Assembly: GCF_000183425.1 (NCBI RefSeq)
Contig: NC_014759.1
Coordinates: 3,689,001-3,753,000, forward strand
Direction of reading: 5' to 3'
Length of the DNA: 64,000 nucleotides
Origin: Marivirga tractuosa DSM 4126
GTDB taxonomy: Bacteria; Bacteroidota; Bacteroidia; Cytophagales; Cyclobacteriaceae
The notes under the pieces are model-generated. The model searched no databases. It saw only the letters and a list, made by a program, of their open reading frames with translations, and was not told where the DNA came from. Below, piece by piece: positions 1 through 8,981 of the stretch (positions are counted from its first letter, which is position 1; each line of letters opens with the position of its first letter). Position numbers and translations under genes: made by a program.

Positions 1-79
1 GTGCAATTTTACCAGATTTTACACCCTTTGTCAGTTGTTCTTTTAAATCAGTAAGTCCTGGTATGTCGGCAAAAAGCAT
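1..79 (-). CDS. holB: DNA polymerase III delta-prime subunit, N-terminal fragment (cut by window edge)
   Basis: Only the first 26 codons are inside the window, starting at the ATG whose complement is at 77-79. The visible protein begins MLFADIPGLTDLKEQL and runs to KSGKIA, which resembles the N-terminus of the clamp-loader delta-prime ATPase in Bacteroidota (a short helix, then K-x-G-x-[IV]-x-HA before the Walker A loop). The clamp loader places the sliding clamp on DNA during replication. It lies 10 bp downstream of tatC on the same strand. The call rests on a short stretch, so a related AAA+ subunit is possible. Confidence 0.6.
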   Translation of the reverse strand, partial: MLFADIPGLTDLKEQLTKGVKSGKIA

Positions 80-89
80 AAACTTATTT

Positions 90-932
90 TTAGCTATCTT
101 CTAATTTCTTTAATGCTGCTTCCTTTTTATCTTTCCTTTTATGAATAACTGCTGAAATATAAATACTTATTTCATATAATATCAAAAGTGGGAAAGAAAT
201 CAACAACTGGCTGATTGGATCTGGAGGTGTTATAAAAGCACTGATCACCAAAATCACAACAATCGCAATCTTTCTATATTTTTTCAGAATTTGTGGATTG
301 ATTATACCCGCTTTACTCATAAAAAGAATTACCATGGGTAATTGAAACATCAGCCCGCATGCTAAAACAAGCATCGTTAAAGTGGAAACATAAGATGTGA
401 TGTCAAATTCATTCAGAACAGAAGCATCCACCTGATAATTTGCCAAGAAGTTTATTGAAATAGGAGATACTATATAATAGCCAAATAATACTCCAGACAT
501 AAAGAGTAAACTCACAAAGAAGGTAGCTCCTCTGCTTGTTTTCTTTTCATTTTCATATAATGCAGGGCTTACAAATCGCCACATTTCCCAGAAGAAATAG
601 GGGAAAGCCACTATAATTCCCAAAACAATGGAGGAAGTAATATGCATGCTAAACTGCCCTGTCATTTTTCTACTTTGAATAATGAAAGGCAATTCATCTA
701 TACAAAAAGCAGTTGAATTAGCCATAGTTTGGCCCAGTTGACAAGCCATTTGGTAAAACCAAAAATCAGGTCTGGAAGGACCTAAAATCAAGGTTCCAAA
801 GACAAATTCTTTAGAAGCAAAGGCTACAATAGATAAAATTACAACAGCGGACAAAGCTCTTACGATATGCCATCGGAAGGCTTCCAGATGATCTAAAAAG
901 CTCATCTCCGCTTGTGGTTGATCTGCTGGCAT
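90..932 (-). CDS. tatC: Sec-independent (Tat) protein translocase subunit TatC
   Basis: TatC is the inner-membrane receptor that binds twin-arginine signal peptides and recruits TatA to export folded proteins. The 280-residue protein starts with the conserved cytoplasmic FLDHLEAFRWHI segment (residues 12-23). It has the FWEMWRFVSPALYENEK segment near 113-129, the ITPPDP motif near 234, and about six hydrophobic segments. The first periplasmic loop (about 45-95) is long, as is usual in Bacteroidota TatC. No tatA is in view. A plausible client is the aldo/keto reductase at 54920-56101, which carries an RRNFL Tat signal. Confidence 0.95.
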   Translation of the reverse strand: MPADQPQAEMSFLDHLEAFRWHIVRALSAVVILSIVAFASKEFVFGTLILGPSRPDFWFYQMACQLGQTMANSTAFCIDELPFIIQSRKMTGQFSMHITSSIVLGIIVAFPYFFWEMWRFVSPALYENEKKTSRGATFFVSLLFMSGVLFGYYIVSPISINFLANYQVDASVLNEFDITSYVSTLTMLVLACGLMFQLPMVILFMSKAGIINPQILKKYRKIAIVVILVISAFITPPDPISQLLISFPLLILYEISIYISAVIHKRKDKKEAALKKLEDS

Positions 933-1008
933 ATATTGTTATATGAAATCTAAATTATACGTAGATGAAAATTTGATGATTATATATGATTAACATGCGA
1001 ATTCATAA

Positions 1009-2280
1009 TTATTTAAATAGAGGAAATTCTACCATCCATTCATTAATCTCATTTTTCACAGAAGTAATTTTTTGCTTATCCTCATGTTGAGTGATCACTG
1101 TATCGATGAAATCAACAATTTTCTCCATATCAGCTTCTACCAATCCTCTTGAAGTGACTGCTGCAGTTCCGATTCTCATTCCTGAAGTAACAAATGGTGA
1201 TTTATCATCAAATGGTACCATGTTTTTGTTGATGGTAATATCAGCTTCACCTAAAACCGCCTCAGCAATTTTTCCCGTAATGCCTTTAGATCTTAAATCA
1301 ATTAGCATTAAGTGGTTGTCCGTTCCACCAGAAATGATTTTATAATCTCTTTCCATAAATGCTTTAGCCATAACCTCAGCATTTTTCTTAACTTGCAAAA
1401 TGTAATTGAAATAATCATCAGTTAAACACTGTCCGAAGGCCACTGCTTTAGCTGCAATTACATGCTCTAATGGCCCACCTTGCGTTCCAGGGAATACACC
1501 TGAATCCAATAATTGAGTCATTTTACGTAACTCTCCTTTTGGGTTTTTGTATCCAAAGGGATTTTCAAAATCATCACGCATCATAATCAATCCGCCTCTT
1601 GGTCCACGTAAAGTCTTATGTGTTGTGGTAGTTACAATGTGGCAATAATCTAATGGATCATCTAATAAGCCTCTAGCAATTAAGCCACTAGGGTGAGAAA
1701 TATCAGCTAATAAAATAGCTCCTACTTCATCGGCAACTTCTCTTAACTTTTTATAATTCCATTCACGGCTGTATGCTGATGCACCGCAAATAATCATTTT
1801 TGGTTTTTCTTTCTTTGCTGTGACCTCAACTTTATCCCAATCAATTAAACCAGTTTCTTCTTCCACTCCATAAAATGATGGTTGGTATAATTTTCCTGAA
1901 AAATTAACTGGAGAGCCATGTGTTAAATGCCCACCATGAGATAAGTCAAATCCTAAAATTTTATCTCCGGGATTAAGGCAAGCCAGCATTACTGCAGCAT
2001 TAGCTTGAGCTCCAGAATGTGGCTGAACATTTGCCCAAGTGGCGCCAAATAGTACTTTAACTCTTTCTATTGCTAAATTTTCGACCTCATCTACTACTTC
2101 ACATCCTCCATAATATCTTTTTCCTGGTAGGCCTTCTGCATATTTATTGGTTAATACACTTCCCATAGCTTCCATAACTTCTGGCGAAGTAAAATTTTCA
2201 GATGCGATTAACTCAATACCTGTTTCTTGTCTTTTTTGCTCCTTCTTTATGAGGTCAAATATTATATTATCTCTTTGCAT
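1009..2280 (-). CDS. glyA: Serine hydroxymethyltransferase
   Basis: This cytoplasmic pyridoxal-phosphate enzyme interconverts serine plus tetrahydrofolate and glycine plus 5,10-methylenetetrahydrofolate, the main source of one-carbon units. The 423-residue length is normal. Family landmarks include ELIASENF (about 23-30), KRYYGG (54-59), the SGAQAN segment (about 89-94), HGGHLTHG (115-122) and the PLP-lysine motif [14 protein letters not shown] with Lys about 222. It stands alone on the minus strand and its stop is 76 bp from the tatC start. Nothing unusual is seen. Confidence 0.98.
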   Translation of the reverse strand: MQRDNIIFDLIKKEQKRQETGIELIASENFTSPEVMEAMGSVLTNKYAEGLPGKRYYGGCEVVDEVENLAIERVKVLFGATWANVQPHSGAQANAAVMLACLNPGDKILGFDLSHGGHLTHGSPVNFSGKLYQPSFYGVEEETGLIDWDKVEVTAKKEKPKMIICGASAYSREWNYKKLREVADEVGAILLADISHPSGLIARGLLDDPLDYCHIVTTTTHKTLRGPRGGLIMMRDDFENPFGYKNPKGELRKMTQLLDSGVFPGTQGGPLEHVIAAKAVAFGQCLTDDYFNYILQVKKNAEVMAKAFMERDYKIISGGTDNHLMLIDLRSKGITGKIAEAVLGEADITINKNMVPFDDKSPFVTSGMRIGTAAVTSRGLVEADMEKIVDFIDTVITQHEDKQKITSVKNEINEWMVEFPLFK

Positions 2281-2405
2281 TTTGTAAACGAATTTGAGCC
2301 TAAAATTAGCGCAGAATTACGGGATAAACAATTGAATGGCTTGAAGCTTTTTATTTGGACTAATAAAATTATGAATGGAATCATAAAAACGGCCTTAAAA
2401 CTAAA

Positions 2406-2438
2406 AAAGCATGCTTCTAATTAAAGAAAGCATGCTTT
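2406..2438 (-). terminator. Rho-independent terminator of the HNH gene
   Basis: A perfect 11-bp inverted repeat (AAAGCATGCTT at 2406-2416 and AAGCATGCTTT at 2428-2438) with an 11-nt loop lies 26 bp past the stop of the 2465-3001 gene. On the minus strand the hairpin is followed by a T-run, so it should end that transcript before glyA. Confidence 0.7.
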
Positions 2439-2464
2439 AAATTTATGATAAAAGTGATGATTAA

Positions 2465-3001
2465 TTAATCATCAATTGTTACATGTCCCCAATTGTGTCC
2501 TTTTCTAATTCTGTTTAATTGTGTATGCGTGATTCCAAATTGTCTGGCGATTTGACTGTACCTGGTCTTTTCGTTTTTTAGCATTTTTTTGATCACTTTA
2601 ACATCTGATTCGGTCAATTTATAACCAGTAACCCTTTTCTTTAACACTTTAGGATTTTTATTATTGTGATCAGCTAATTCTCTTTCAGAAACCCACTTTA
2701 AGTTACTTATATGATTGTTTGATTTGTCATAATCTAAGTGAGTAACATACACCTGATTGTCATTATCCTTCGGGATAAATGATTCAGCAACCAGACGGTG
2801 TACATAATAGCTTTGTGTAATTCTTTTATCAAAGCGTACCATGATAGCTTGATAGCCGTTCACATTTGATCCTTTGATGATTTTTCCGGTTTCACGTGTC
2901 GAATAACTCTTTATCCTACCGTAATTCGAGACTTCGTATTTGGCATGAGGGAGATCCACATTAAATTCAATCTCTTTCCACTTTTCCAGTTTTGGATCCA
3001 T
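2465..3001 (-). CDS. NUMOD4/HNH endonuclease-like protein with C-terminal helix-turn-helix
   Basis: The 178-residue protein has three visible parts. Residues about 6-55 look like a NUMOD4 DNA-binding module (WKEIEF, then YEVSNYGRIKS). Residues about 67-105 look like an HNH nuclease core (VHRLVAESFIP, then THLDYDKSNNHISNLKWVS). Residues about 128-172 look like a helix-turn-helix with a 'TRYSQIARQFGITHTQLNRI' segment. Such proteins are usually homing or phage endonucleases, but this one is not inside an intron or intein. The usual N-H-I of the HNH signature is T-H-L here, so nuclease activity is uncertain and a DNA-binding role is possible. A TATA-poor 90-bp gap separates it from rarA. Confidence 0.75.
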   Translation of the reverse strand: MDPKLEKWKEIEFNVDLPHAKYEVSNYGRIKSYSTRETGKIIKGSNVNGYQAIMVRFDKRITQSYYVHRLVAESFIPKDNDNQVYVTHLDYDKSNNHISNLKWVSERELADHNNKNPKVLKKRVTGYKLTESDVKVIKKMLKNEKTRYSQIARQFGITHTQLNRIRKGHNWGHVTIDD

Positions 3002-3091
3002 GTTCTTTCTTAGTTATAGTTTATGCTTAGTTTTTTATTAAAATTAAAGGTAGGTAATTAAATTAATAAAAAAAATACCATAATTCTTAGA

Positions 3092-4369
3092 TTAGTCATA
3101 ATTATACTTTTTTCGCCAAAGATTTTGTAGGGTTTGTCGAAAATCTTTCTCTCTAGCATTGTTCTGAGGCTCATAGAGGGTGTTTTTACTAATTTCTTCT
3201 GGCATAAACTCTTGATAAGCAAAATTCCCAGGAAAATCGTGAGAATACTTATATCCGCTACCGTAATTCATATCTTTCATCAATTTTGTTGGGGCATTTC
3301 GTAAATGCAATGGAACGGATAAATCACCTGTATCTCTAACTAATTGCCTTGCTTTTTTAATGGCTAGATAAGATGCATTACTTTTTGGTGAACAGGCTAA
3401 GTAGGTGACACATTGCGCCAATACGATTTCCGCTTCAGGGTAGCCAATCATGCTAACCGCTTGAAAAGTATTAGTGGCAATTAATAAGGCATTAGGGTTA
3501 GCTAGTCCGATGTCTTCAGATGCAGAAATTAACAATCTGCGAGCAATGAATTTCACATCCTCTCCACCTTCTATCATTCTGGCGAGCCAATAAAGTGCGG
3601 CATTCGGATCACTTCCTCTTATACTTTTAATAAAGGCAGAAATGATATCATAATGCTGTTCACCTGATTTATCATAAATCGCCATTCTATTTTGAGCGAT
3701 TTCTTTGACCTGATCATTGGTGATTTTGATTTTTTCATCTTTTCCATAAGCATCAATTACCAATTCAAATAAATTCAAAAGCTTTCTGGCATCACCGCCT
3801 GAAAGCTGAATTAAGGCTTCGTATTCTTTGATTTCAATATTGAGCTCTTTTAATTTTTCATCATTTTCTAAAGCGGTATTCAATAATCCTTTTAAATCCT
3901 CTAATTCTAATGCTTTAAGTGTATAGACCTGACAACGAGAAAGCAAAGCGGAATTGACTTCAAAAGATGGATTTTCTGTTGTGGCACCAATTAAAGTAAT
4001 GACTCCTTTTTCTACAGCGCCTAAAAGTGCATCTTGTTGGGATTTATTGAAGCGGTGAATTTCATCTATAAATAAAATGATTTTTCCAGATCGGGAGGCT
4101 CTTTGGATAACTTCCCTAACATCTTTAACTCCAGCACTTATTGCACTTAAAGTTTGAAATGGCGCTTTCACCTGATTGGCTATGATATTGGCAATGGTGG
4201 TTTTGCCTACACCTGGAGGTCCCCAGAAAATCATAGAAGGAACTTTTCCTTGAGCAATTGTCAATCTTAAAACACCTTTTTCGCCTACCAAATGCTGTTG
4301 TCCGACTAATTCTTCCAGTTTAGTTGGGCGCATTCTTTCTGCCAGTGGTTTATCTTCTCCGAATATCAT
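3092..4369 (-). CDS. rarA: Replication-associated recombination protein A (AAA+ ATPase)
   Basis: RarA/MgsA is a clamp-loader-like AAA+ ATPase that acts at stalled replication forks and single-strand/double-strand junctions. The 425-residue protein has Walker A GPPGVGKT at 50-57, Walker [11 protein letters not shown] at about 98-107, a sensor-1 ATTENPSF segment, and the C-terminal MgsA tetramerisation region with [14 protein letters not shown] and SYLAIKKA. The start ATG is 53 bp from the divergent EamA transporter gene. No truncation is seen. Confidence 0.96.
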   Translation of the reverse strand: MIFGEDKPLAERMRPTKLEELVGQQHLVGEKGVLRLTIAQGKVPSMIFWGPPGVGKTTIANIIANQVKAPFQTLSAISAGVKDVREVIQRASRSGKIILFIDEIHRFNKSQQDALLGAVEKGVITLIGATTENPSFEVNSALLSRCQVYTLKALELEDLKGLLNTALENDEKLKELNIEIKEYEALIQLSGGDARKLLNLFELVIDAYGKDEKIKITNDQVKEIAQNRMAIYDKSGEQHYDIISAFIKSIRGSDPNAALYWLARMIEGGEDVKFIARRLLISASEDIGLANPNALLIATNTFQAVSMIGYPEAEIVLAQCVTYLACSPKSNASYLAIKKARQLVRDTGDLSVPLHLRNAPTKLMKDMNYGSGYKYSHDFPGNFAYQEFMPEEISKNTLYEPQNNAREKDFRQTLQNLWRKKYNYD

Positions 4370-4422
4370 AAGCTTGTAAATTTAGAACCTGCAATATCCA
4401 TATAATCCCTTACTTTTGCCAA

Positions 4423-5328
4423 ATGAATAAGACCTGGCAAATTCATGGAGCACTGGCACTAGTAGGTTTAATCTATGGCGCAAATTATGTCATCGCAAAA
4501 GGCGTGATGCCTAATTACATGAGTCCCAATGCTTTTATTTTACTAAGAGCTACGGTGGCAACTATTCTTTTCTGGATTTATCATGCGCTTACTTCCTCAG
4601 AAAAAGTAATTAGAAAGAAAGACTATTGGCTTTTTGCCAAATGTGCAGTTTTTGGGGTTATGGGAAATCAGCTGATTTTCTTTAATGGACTGAGCTTGAC
4701 GAGTCCAGTTAATGCCAGCATCATTATGACGGCTAATCCGATTATTGTTCTAGTGATTTCCTTTTGGTTATTGAATGAAAAAATCACTTGGCGTAAAATC
4801 ATCGGGATTTTAATTGGAGCTGTTGGCGTGATTCTACTAGTGCTAAATAAGGAAGTGAGTATAGATAATGATGCCTTTTTAGGGGATATTTTTATTTTCC
4901 TCAACGCCACTTTCTATGCGATTTATCTTGTGATGGTAAAACCTCTCATGCAAAGATATGAGCCTATCACGGTAGTGAAATGGGTATTTCTTTTCGGAAC
5001 TTTGATGATTGTCCCTTTTGGAATAGTCCCAATTTTTGATGTTGAATTCCAAGCTTTTCCCTCAGGAATTTGGTGGAGCATAGTTTATGTAATTATTGGA
5101 ACTACATTTTTGGCTTATCTTTTAAATGCCATGGCTTTAAAGCATGTGAATTCTACTATAGTGGGCTATTATATTTATTTGCAACCCGTATTTGCAACTT
5201 TGATCACCATTATTCTGGGGCAAGAAGTTTTCCGCTGGGAAAAGACTGTATTTGCATTGATGATATTTTTTGGAGTATATTTAGTAAGTCAACAAAAGAA
5301 AACTAAAAATGAAGAAGCGACTAATTGA
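4423..5328 (+). CDS. EamA/DMT-family membrane transporter
   Basis: The 301-residue protein has about ten hydrophobic segments arranged as two EamA repeats (residues about 8-140 and 150-290), typical of drug/metabolite exporters in the inner membrane. A conserved GxxYGANYVIAKG-like start and an ASIIMTANPIIV segment at the end of the first repeat fit the family. The substrate cannot be read from sequence. It overlaps the next gene by 20 bp, which indicates co-transcription. Confidence 0.9.
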   Translation: MNKTWQIHGALALVGLIYGANYVIAKGVMPNYMSPNAFILLRATVATILFWIYHALTSSEKVIRKKDYWLFAKCAVFGVMGNQLIFFNGLSLTSPVNASIIMTANPIIVLVISFWLLNEKITWRKIIGILIGAVGVILLVLNKEVSIDNDAFLGDIFIFLNATFYAIYLVMVKPLMQRYEPITVVKWVFLFGTLMIVPFGIVPIFDVEFQAFPSGIWWSIVYVIIGTTFLAYLLNAMALKHVNSTIVGYYIYLQPVFATLITIILGQEVFRWEKTVFALMIFFGVYLVSQQKKTKNEEATN

Positions 5329-5788
5329 AATAAAATGGGGATTAATCTTTGTGATTATGATGCTCGTATGGATGTATTTTGAAAAAGCCATGGGGTGGCA
5401 TGATGAAAATATAGCAGATCATCCAACTTACACCAATTTCGTTGCCATCCCTTCTATAATTGTCTATGTGCTGGCTTTGCTGGAAAAGCGAAAGAAGCAT
5501 TTCAATAATGTGATGAGCTGGAAGCAAGGCTTTATTTCAGGTTTGATTATTACCGCTGTAGTGGTGATTTTGACACCTTTTAGTCAGCTGGTAACTCATG
5601 AATTAATCACACCAGAATATTTTGAGAACGTGAAAGCCTTTGCCGTAAGCCGAGGGCAAATGACCCAAGAAGAGGCGAACAATTACTTTAATTTAACTAG
5701 TTATTTGTGGCAAAGTACAGTTGGGGCTTTAATCATGGGAGCTATAACAGCTGCAATAGTAGCCGTTTTTGTCAGAAAAAAGGAGTAA
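5309..5788 (+). CDS. DUF4199 family membrane protein
   Basis: This is a 159-residue protein with four hydrophobic segments (about 9-24, 44-58, 72-92 and 135-155) and the amphipathic 'RGQMTQEEANNYFNLTSYL' stretch before the last one, as in DUF4199 proteins found almost only in Bacteroidota. The function is unknown. The ATG at 5309 sits inside the end of the EamA gene, so the two are probably translationally coupled. Confidence 0.82.
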   Translation: MKKRLIEIKWGLIFVIMMLVWMYFEKAMGWHDENIADHPTYTNFVAIPSIIVYVLALLEKRKKHFNNVMSWKQGFISGLIITAVVVILTPFSQLVTHELITPEYFENVKAFAVSRGQMTQEEANNYFNLTSYLWQSTVGALIMGAITAAIVAVFVRKKE

Positions 5789-5851
5789 TAGATTCATATT
5801 AATATTACATAATCATTCTTTTTAGAGATTATTTCCCCTTAATTTTACCGC

Positions 5852-7102
5852 ATGGGTGAATTCTTTTATCGATTGGGTATTTCATTATTAGGCATTGGGG
5901 TCAAGATCCATGCGCTGATAAATGCCAAATCCAAAAAGTTTGTAGAAGGTCGGAAAGATTTGTTTTCTCAGCTGGAGGAAAGGTTTAAATCTGTTGACCA
6001 GCCAGTAGTTTGGTTTCATTGTGCTTCTTTGGGTGAATTTGAACAAGGTAGACCTTTGATTGAAGCTTTTAAACAAGAACATCCTAATTTCTTTATTCTA
6101 TTGACTTTTTTTTCGCCTTCGGGTTATGAGGTTCGTAAAAACTATGAACTGGCAGATTATATCTGTTATATGCCTTTGGATACATCTCACAATGCGGAGC
6201 AATTTGTAAAAATTACCCAACCCAAACTGGCATTTTTTGTAAAATATGAATTCTGGCATTATCACCTGAAAGCATTATCAGAAGCGGATTGCTGGGTATA
6301 TTCTGTTTCTGCTATATTCCGTTCTAACCAGCGGTTTTTTAAATATTATGGAGGCTTTTACCGAAAAATATTAAAGCAGTTCGATCATATTTTTGTACAA
6401 AACAAAACAGTGGCTGCTTTGCTAAAAGGCATTCATATTCATAATGTGAGCGTAAGTGGTGATACAAGGTTTGATAGAGTAAAATCCATAACCGATAGTG
6501 TGAAACCTCAGGAGATGTTTACTGAATTTTCCAAAGATCAGCCTGTTTTAATAGGAGGAAGTACGTGGGAGCAAGACATAAAAGTAATAGCACCTTTTTT
6601 ACAGCAAAATCCTGAATGGAAAGCCATTATTGCCCCACACGATATTAGTGAAGCTAATTTAAAACTGCATGAGGAGGTTTTGAAAATTCCTACTAGTCGT
6701 TATAGCAAAATAGATTCTGAAGCAACAACGAAACCAAGAGTGATCCTAATTGACAATATAGGAATGCTTTCTTCCTTATATCAATATGGTAAAATAGCTT
6801 TTATAGGTGGAGCTTATGGAGACGGCTTGCATAATACTTTGGAAGCCGCTTGTTTTGGCTTGCCCGTATTTTTCGGAAATAAAAATTACCGTAAATTTCA
6901 GGAAGCATTGGATTTATTAGATGCTAAAGCTGCTTTTAAAGTAGCAAATGCTCAGGAATTTTTATCTATTATGAATTCAGATGACTTTAAAATTGAGGAA
7001 TCTTCCCAAAGAGCTTTGGAATATGTCAATCAAAATATTGGAGCAAAGGATAAAATTATGAAGCATATTGCACCTATCATCCAAAAAATGAAGCTATCAT
7101 GA
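5852..7102 (+). CDS. waaA: 3-deoxy-D-manno-octulosonic acid (Kdo) transferase
   Basis: WaaA (KdtA) transfers Kdo from CMP-Kdo to lipid A precursor at the inner-membrane surface. The 416-residue protein begins with a hydrophobic anchor (about 6-22), then WFHCASLGEFEQGRPLIE (about 54-71) with the family's general-base Glu, and a GT-B C-terminal domain with IGGSTWEQDI and GGAYGDGLHNTLEAACFGLPVFFG. It overlaps rsgA by 4 bp (ATGA type). It shows that the cell makes lipopolysaccharide. Confidence 0.95.
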   Translation: MGEFFYRLGISLLGIGVKIHALINAKSKKFVEGRKDLFSQLEERFKSVDQPVVWFHCASLGEFEQGRPLIEAFKQEHPNFFILLTFFSPSGYEVRKNYELADYICYMPLDTSHNAEQFVKITQPKLAFFVKYEFWHYHLKALSEADCWVYSVSAIFRSNQRFFKYYGGFYRKILKQFDHIFVQNKTVAALLKGIHIHNVSVSGDTRFDRVKSITDSVKPQEMFTEFSKDQPVLIGGSTWEQDIKVIAPFLQQNPEWKAIIAPHDISEANLKLHEEVLKIPTSRYSKIDSEATTKPRVILIDNIGMLSSLYQYGKIAFIGGAYGDGLHNTLEAACFGLPVFFGNKNYRKFQEALDLLDAKAAFKVANAQEFLSIMNSDDFKIEESSQRALEYVNQNIGAKDKIMKHIAPIIQKMKLS

Positions 7103-8016
7103 TGAAGGGAAGAGTTTTTAAATCGACAGGGAGCTGGTACACTGTATTGGCGGAGGGAAAATTTTATGAGTGCCGATTGAGAGGTAAGCTCCGCTTGGAT
7201 GATGAAAAAGTCACCAACCCTGTGGCGGTGGGCGATTGGGTGAATATTGCACCTGAAAATGACACGGAAGCCATTATTAAGGATGTACTCCCTAGGGAAA
7301 ATTATATCATTAGGAAATCAACTCGGAAAAAGAAACATAGCCATCGTCTGGCAGCTAATATTGATCAGGCAGTTTTAATAGTGACTTTGGCTTTCCCCAG
7401 AACAAGTTTGGGCTTTATTGACCGATTTTTAGTGAGTTGTGAGTCCTTCAGAATCCCTGCTGTATTGGTATTTAACAAAGCAGATTTATTGGATGAGGAG
7501 GGATTGGAATATTATGAAGCACTCAAATTCGATTATCAGGAATTGGGCTATAAAGTGTTGCTAGTCTCCGCTGAGGAAAATATTGGGATGGAAGAATTGA
7601 AAGCCGTTTTGGAAGGAAAGACCTCACTTTTTGCAGGTCATTCGGGAGTCGGGAAATCTACTTTACTGAATTTGATTTCGCCTCATATTGACCAAAGAAT
7701 AGGGGAGGTGTCGGAATCAGTAGGCAAAGGAGTACATACCACCACTTTTGCGGAAATGTTTGAAGCCTGGGAAGGAGCTTTTGTAATTGATACGCCTGGA
7801 ATAAAAGAATTGGGGCTTTGGGATATTGGCAATGAGGAGCTAAGCCACTATTTTCCTGAAATGCGGGAATATATAGGAGAATGTAAATTTAATAATTGCA
7901 CGCATACTCATGAGCCAGGCTGTGCTTTCAGAGAAGCGATGGAAGAAGGAAAGATTGCACCAAGCCGATATGAAAGTTATTTAAGTATTTTGGAAGATGA
8001 GGATAGTCATCGATGA
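7099..8016 (+). CDS. rsgA: Small ribosomal subunit biogenesis GTPase RsgA
   Basis: RsgA is a circularly permuted GTPase that helps 30S subunit maturation. Its 305 residues contain an N-terminal OB fold (about 1-75), G4 NKAD (126-129), G1 GHSGVGKS (180-187), G3 DTPG (231-234) and a C-terminal zinc knuckle with Cys262, Cys267, a His at 269/271 and Cys275. The order G4-G1-G3 is diagnostic. Two ATGs (7099 and 7102) are possible starts. The first overlaps the waaA stop, implying a two-gene operon. Confidence 0.97.
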   Translation: MMKGRVFKSTGSWYTVLAEGKFYECRLRGKLRLDDEKVTNPVAVGDWVNIAPENDTEAIIKDVLPRENYIIRKSTRKKKHSHRLAANIDQAVLIVTLAFPRTSLGFIDRFLVSCESFRIPAVLVFNKADLLDEEGLEYYEALKFDYQELGYKVLLVSAEENIGMEELKAVLEGKTSLFAGHSGVGKSTLLNLISPHIDQRIGEVSESVGKGVHTTTFAEMFEAWEGAFVIDTPGIKELGLWDIGNEELSHYFPEMREYIGECKFNNCTHTHEPGCAFREAMEEGKIAPSRYESYLSILEDEDSHR

Positions 8017-8175
8017 TGATTAAACCTTCACTGGAAATGTCGGACATAAACAATGAGACAGCCTAAGACTTTGATTAACCGCAAAGGCGCCAAGTCGCAC
8101 AGAAAGTAAGAAAAATATAAAGACAGCTATAAGCTGGAATTTAACCGCAAAAGAGTCAAAAGAAAACAAAAGGAA

Positions 8176-8191
8176 TTTCGATATATCGAAA
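8176..8191. repeat. Perfect 16-bp palindrome
   Basis: TTTCGATATATCGAAA is fully self-complementary. It lies in the 231-bp spacer between rsgA and the convergent DUF1648 gene, beside two copies of TTAACCGCAAA (near 8074 and 8142). No function is assigned; it may be part of a degenerate repeat element. Confidence 0.5.
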
Positions 8192-8214
8192 ATTATGCCC
8201 TGTTTTACCTCCTA

Positions 8215-8235
8215 GTCTTAGCGTCTCGCTAAGAC
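8215..8235. repeat. Short inverted repeat GTCTTAGC-N5-GCTAAGAC (copy 1)
   Basis: This is an 8-bp perfect inverted repeat with a 5-nt loop, 13 bp from the end of the DUF1648 gene. The same hairpin with a slightly longer stem recurs at 8944-8966, so it belongs to a dispersed palindromic family. It may double as a terminator for the convergent genes, although there is no strong T-run. Confidence 0.55.
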
Positions 8236-8247
8236 CAGAAAAGCTAT

Positions 8248-8748
8248 TCATTTCTTCTTAAATGCTTTAGCTAGAAAGTATAGTCCTGGTATATTGATGA
8301 TGATAGTAACTGCAGGTAAAAACCACTCGCCTAGTGTTTCAGAATTTTCTGTTCTAGCATTTACAGTTTTATAAATTATAAAAGCAAATACTAAAACTAT
8401 AATTAGGTTCAATATTCTGATTAAGTTAGTGGCATTTTTGTATTGCCTTTCAGCATTTTCCTCGGTGATTTCTGTGGGATAATTAAAGATGTGTGGATAT
8501 TTATTTAAAATAAATAATCCAATAAAAATGACTATTCCTAACAGCGGGAGAAAAAAAATAGATTGTTTATCTCCATATCTATCAGCTTCTCCTGAGGCAT
8601 TAAAATGAACTGGAATTTCGCTATCAAGCTCTGAATATGACAGGAGAACATAAACCCATGCCAGCACAAGAATTGCTAAGGTGGCAATCTCAATCAAGTA
8701 ATTAAAGGTTGTTTTTTGAAGTTTAATTTTAGGTCTGTTTTTCTGCAT
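8248..8748 (-). CDS. DUF1648 domain membrane protein
   Basis: I take the ATG at 8748 as start (MQKNRPKIKLQK). An upstream in-frame start at 8832 would add 28 residues of poor quality. The 166-residue protein has about four hydrophobic segments and the DUF1648 signature LDSEIPVHFNASGEADRYGDK after the first one. DUF1648 proteins relate to the SdpI immunity/membrane family; the role here is unknown. It is flanked on both sides by palindromic repeats. Confidence 0.78.
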   Translation of the reverse strand: MQKNRPKIKLQKTTFNYLIEIATLAILVLAWVYVLLSYSELDSEIPVHFNASGEADRYGDKQSIFFLPLLGIVIFIGLFILNKYPHIFNYPTEITEENAERQYKNATNLIRILNLIIVLVFAFIIYKTVNARTENSETLGEWFLPAVTIIINIPGLYFLAKAFKKK

Positions 8749-8912
8749 ATTTTGTTTAATTAGACCATTACTAATTTCAAATATAATACAAAACCAACAT
8801 AATTTGATTTTTCTAGAAATCCTGACCAGCACCCTTAAAGGTGTTTTTACTGTTAAGTTCTGAGGAGGTTTGTCAGCCTTGATAGATTAAGTTTCGGTGA
8901 AAACCTGCAATG

Positions 8913-8932
8913 GCGCAAGCGTCCGCTTGTGC
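8913..8932. repeat. REP-like palindrome GCGCAAGCG-TC-CGCTTGTGC
   Basis: Two 9-nt arms (8913-8921 and 8924-8932) pair across a 2-nt loop with one G-T wobble. I recall similar 'GCAAGCGGACGCTTGC' palindromes as dispersed repeats in Bacteroidota. It sits 11 bp before a second hairpin at 8944-8966, giving a two-hairpin unit downstream of egtD. Confidence 0.55.
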
Positions 8933-8943
8933 ATTCCTGACAA

Positions 8944-8966
8944 GGTCTTAGCAAGACGCTAAGACC
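8944..8966. repeat. Short inverted repeat GGTCTTAGC-N5-GCTAAGACC (copy 2)
   Basis: A 9-bp perfect inverted repeat with a 5-nt loop, the second copy of the hairpin at 8215-8235. The loop sequence differs (AAGAC against GTCTC) while the arms are kept. It ends 15 bp past the egtD stop and may also act as its terminator. Confidence 0.55.
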
Positions 8967-8981
8967 AGTGAAGGGGTTTAA

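Noticed and set aside
2227..2424. Plus-strand open frame over the glyA start
   Set aside because: It is antisense to the glyA 5' end and ends in the terminator hairpin.
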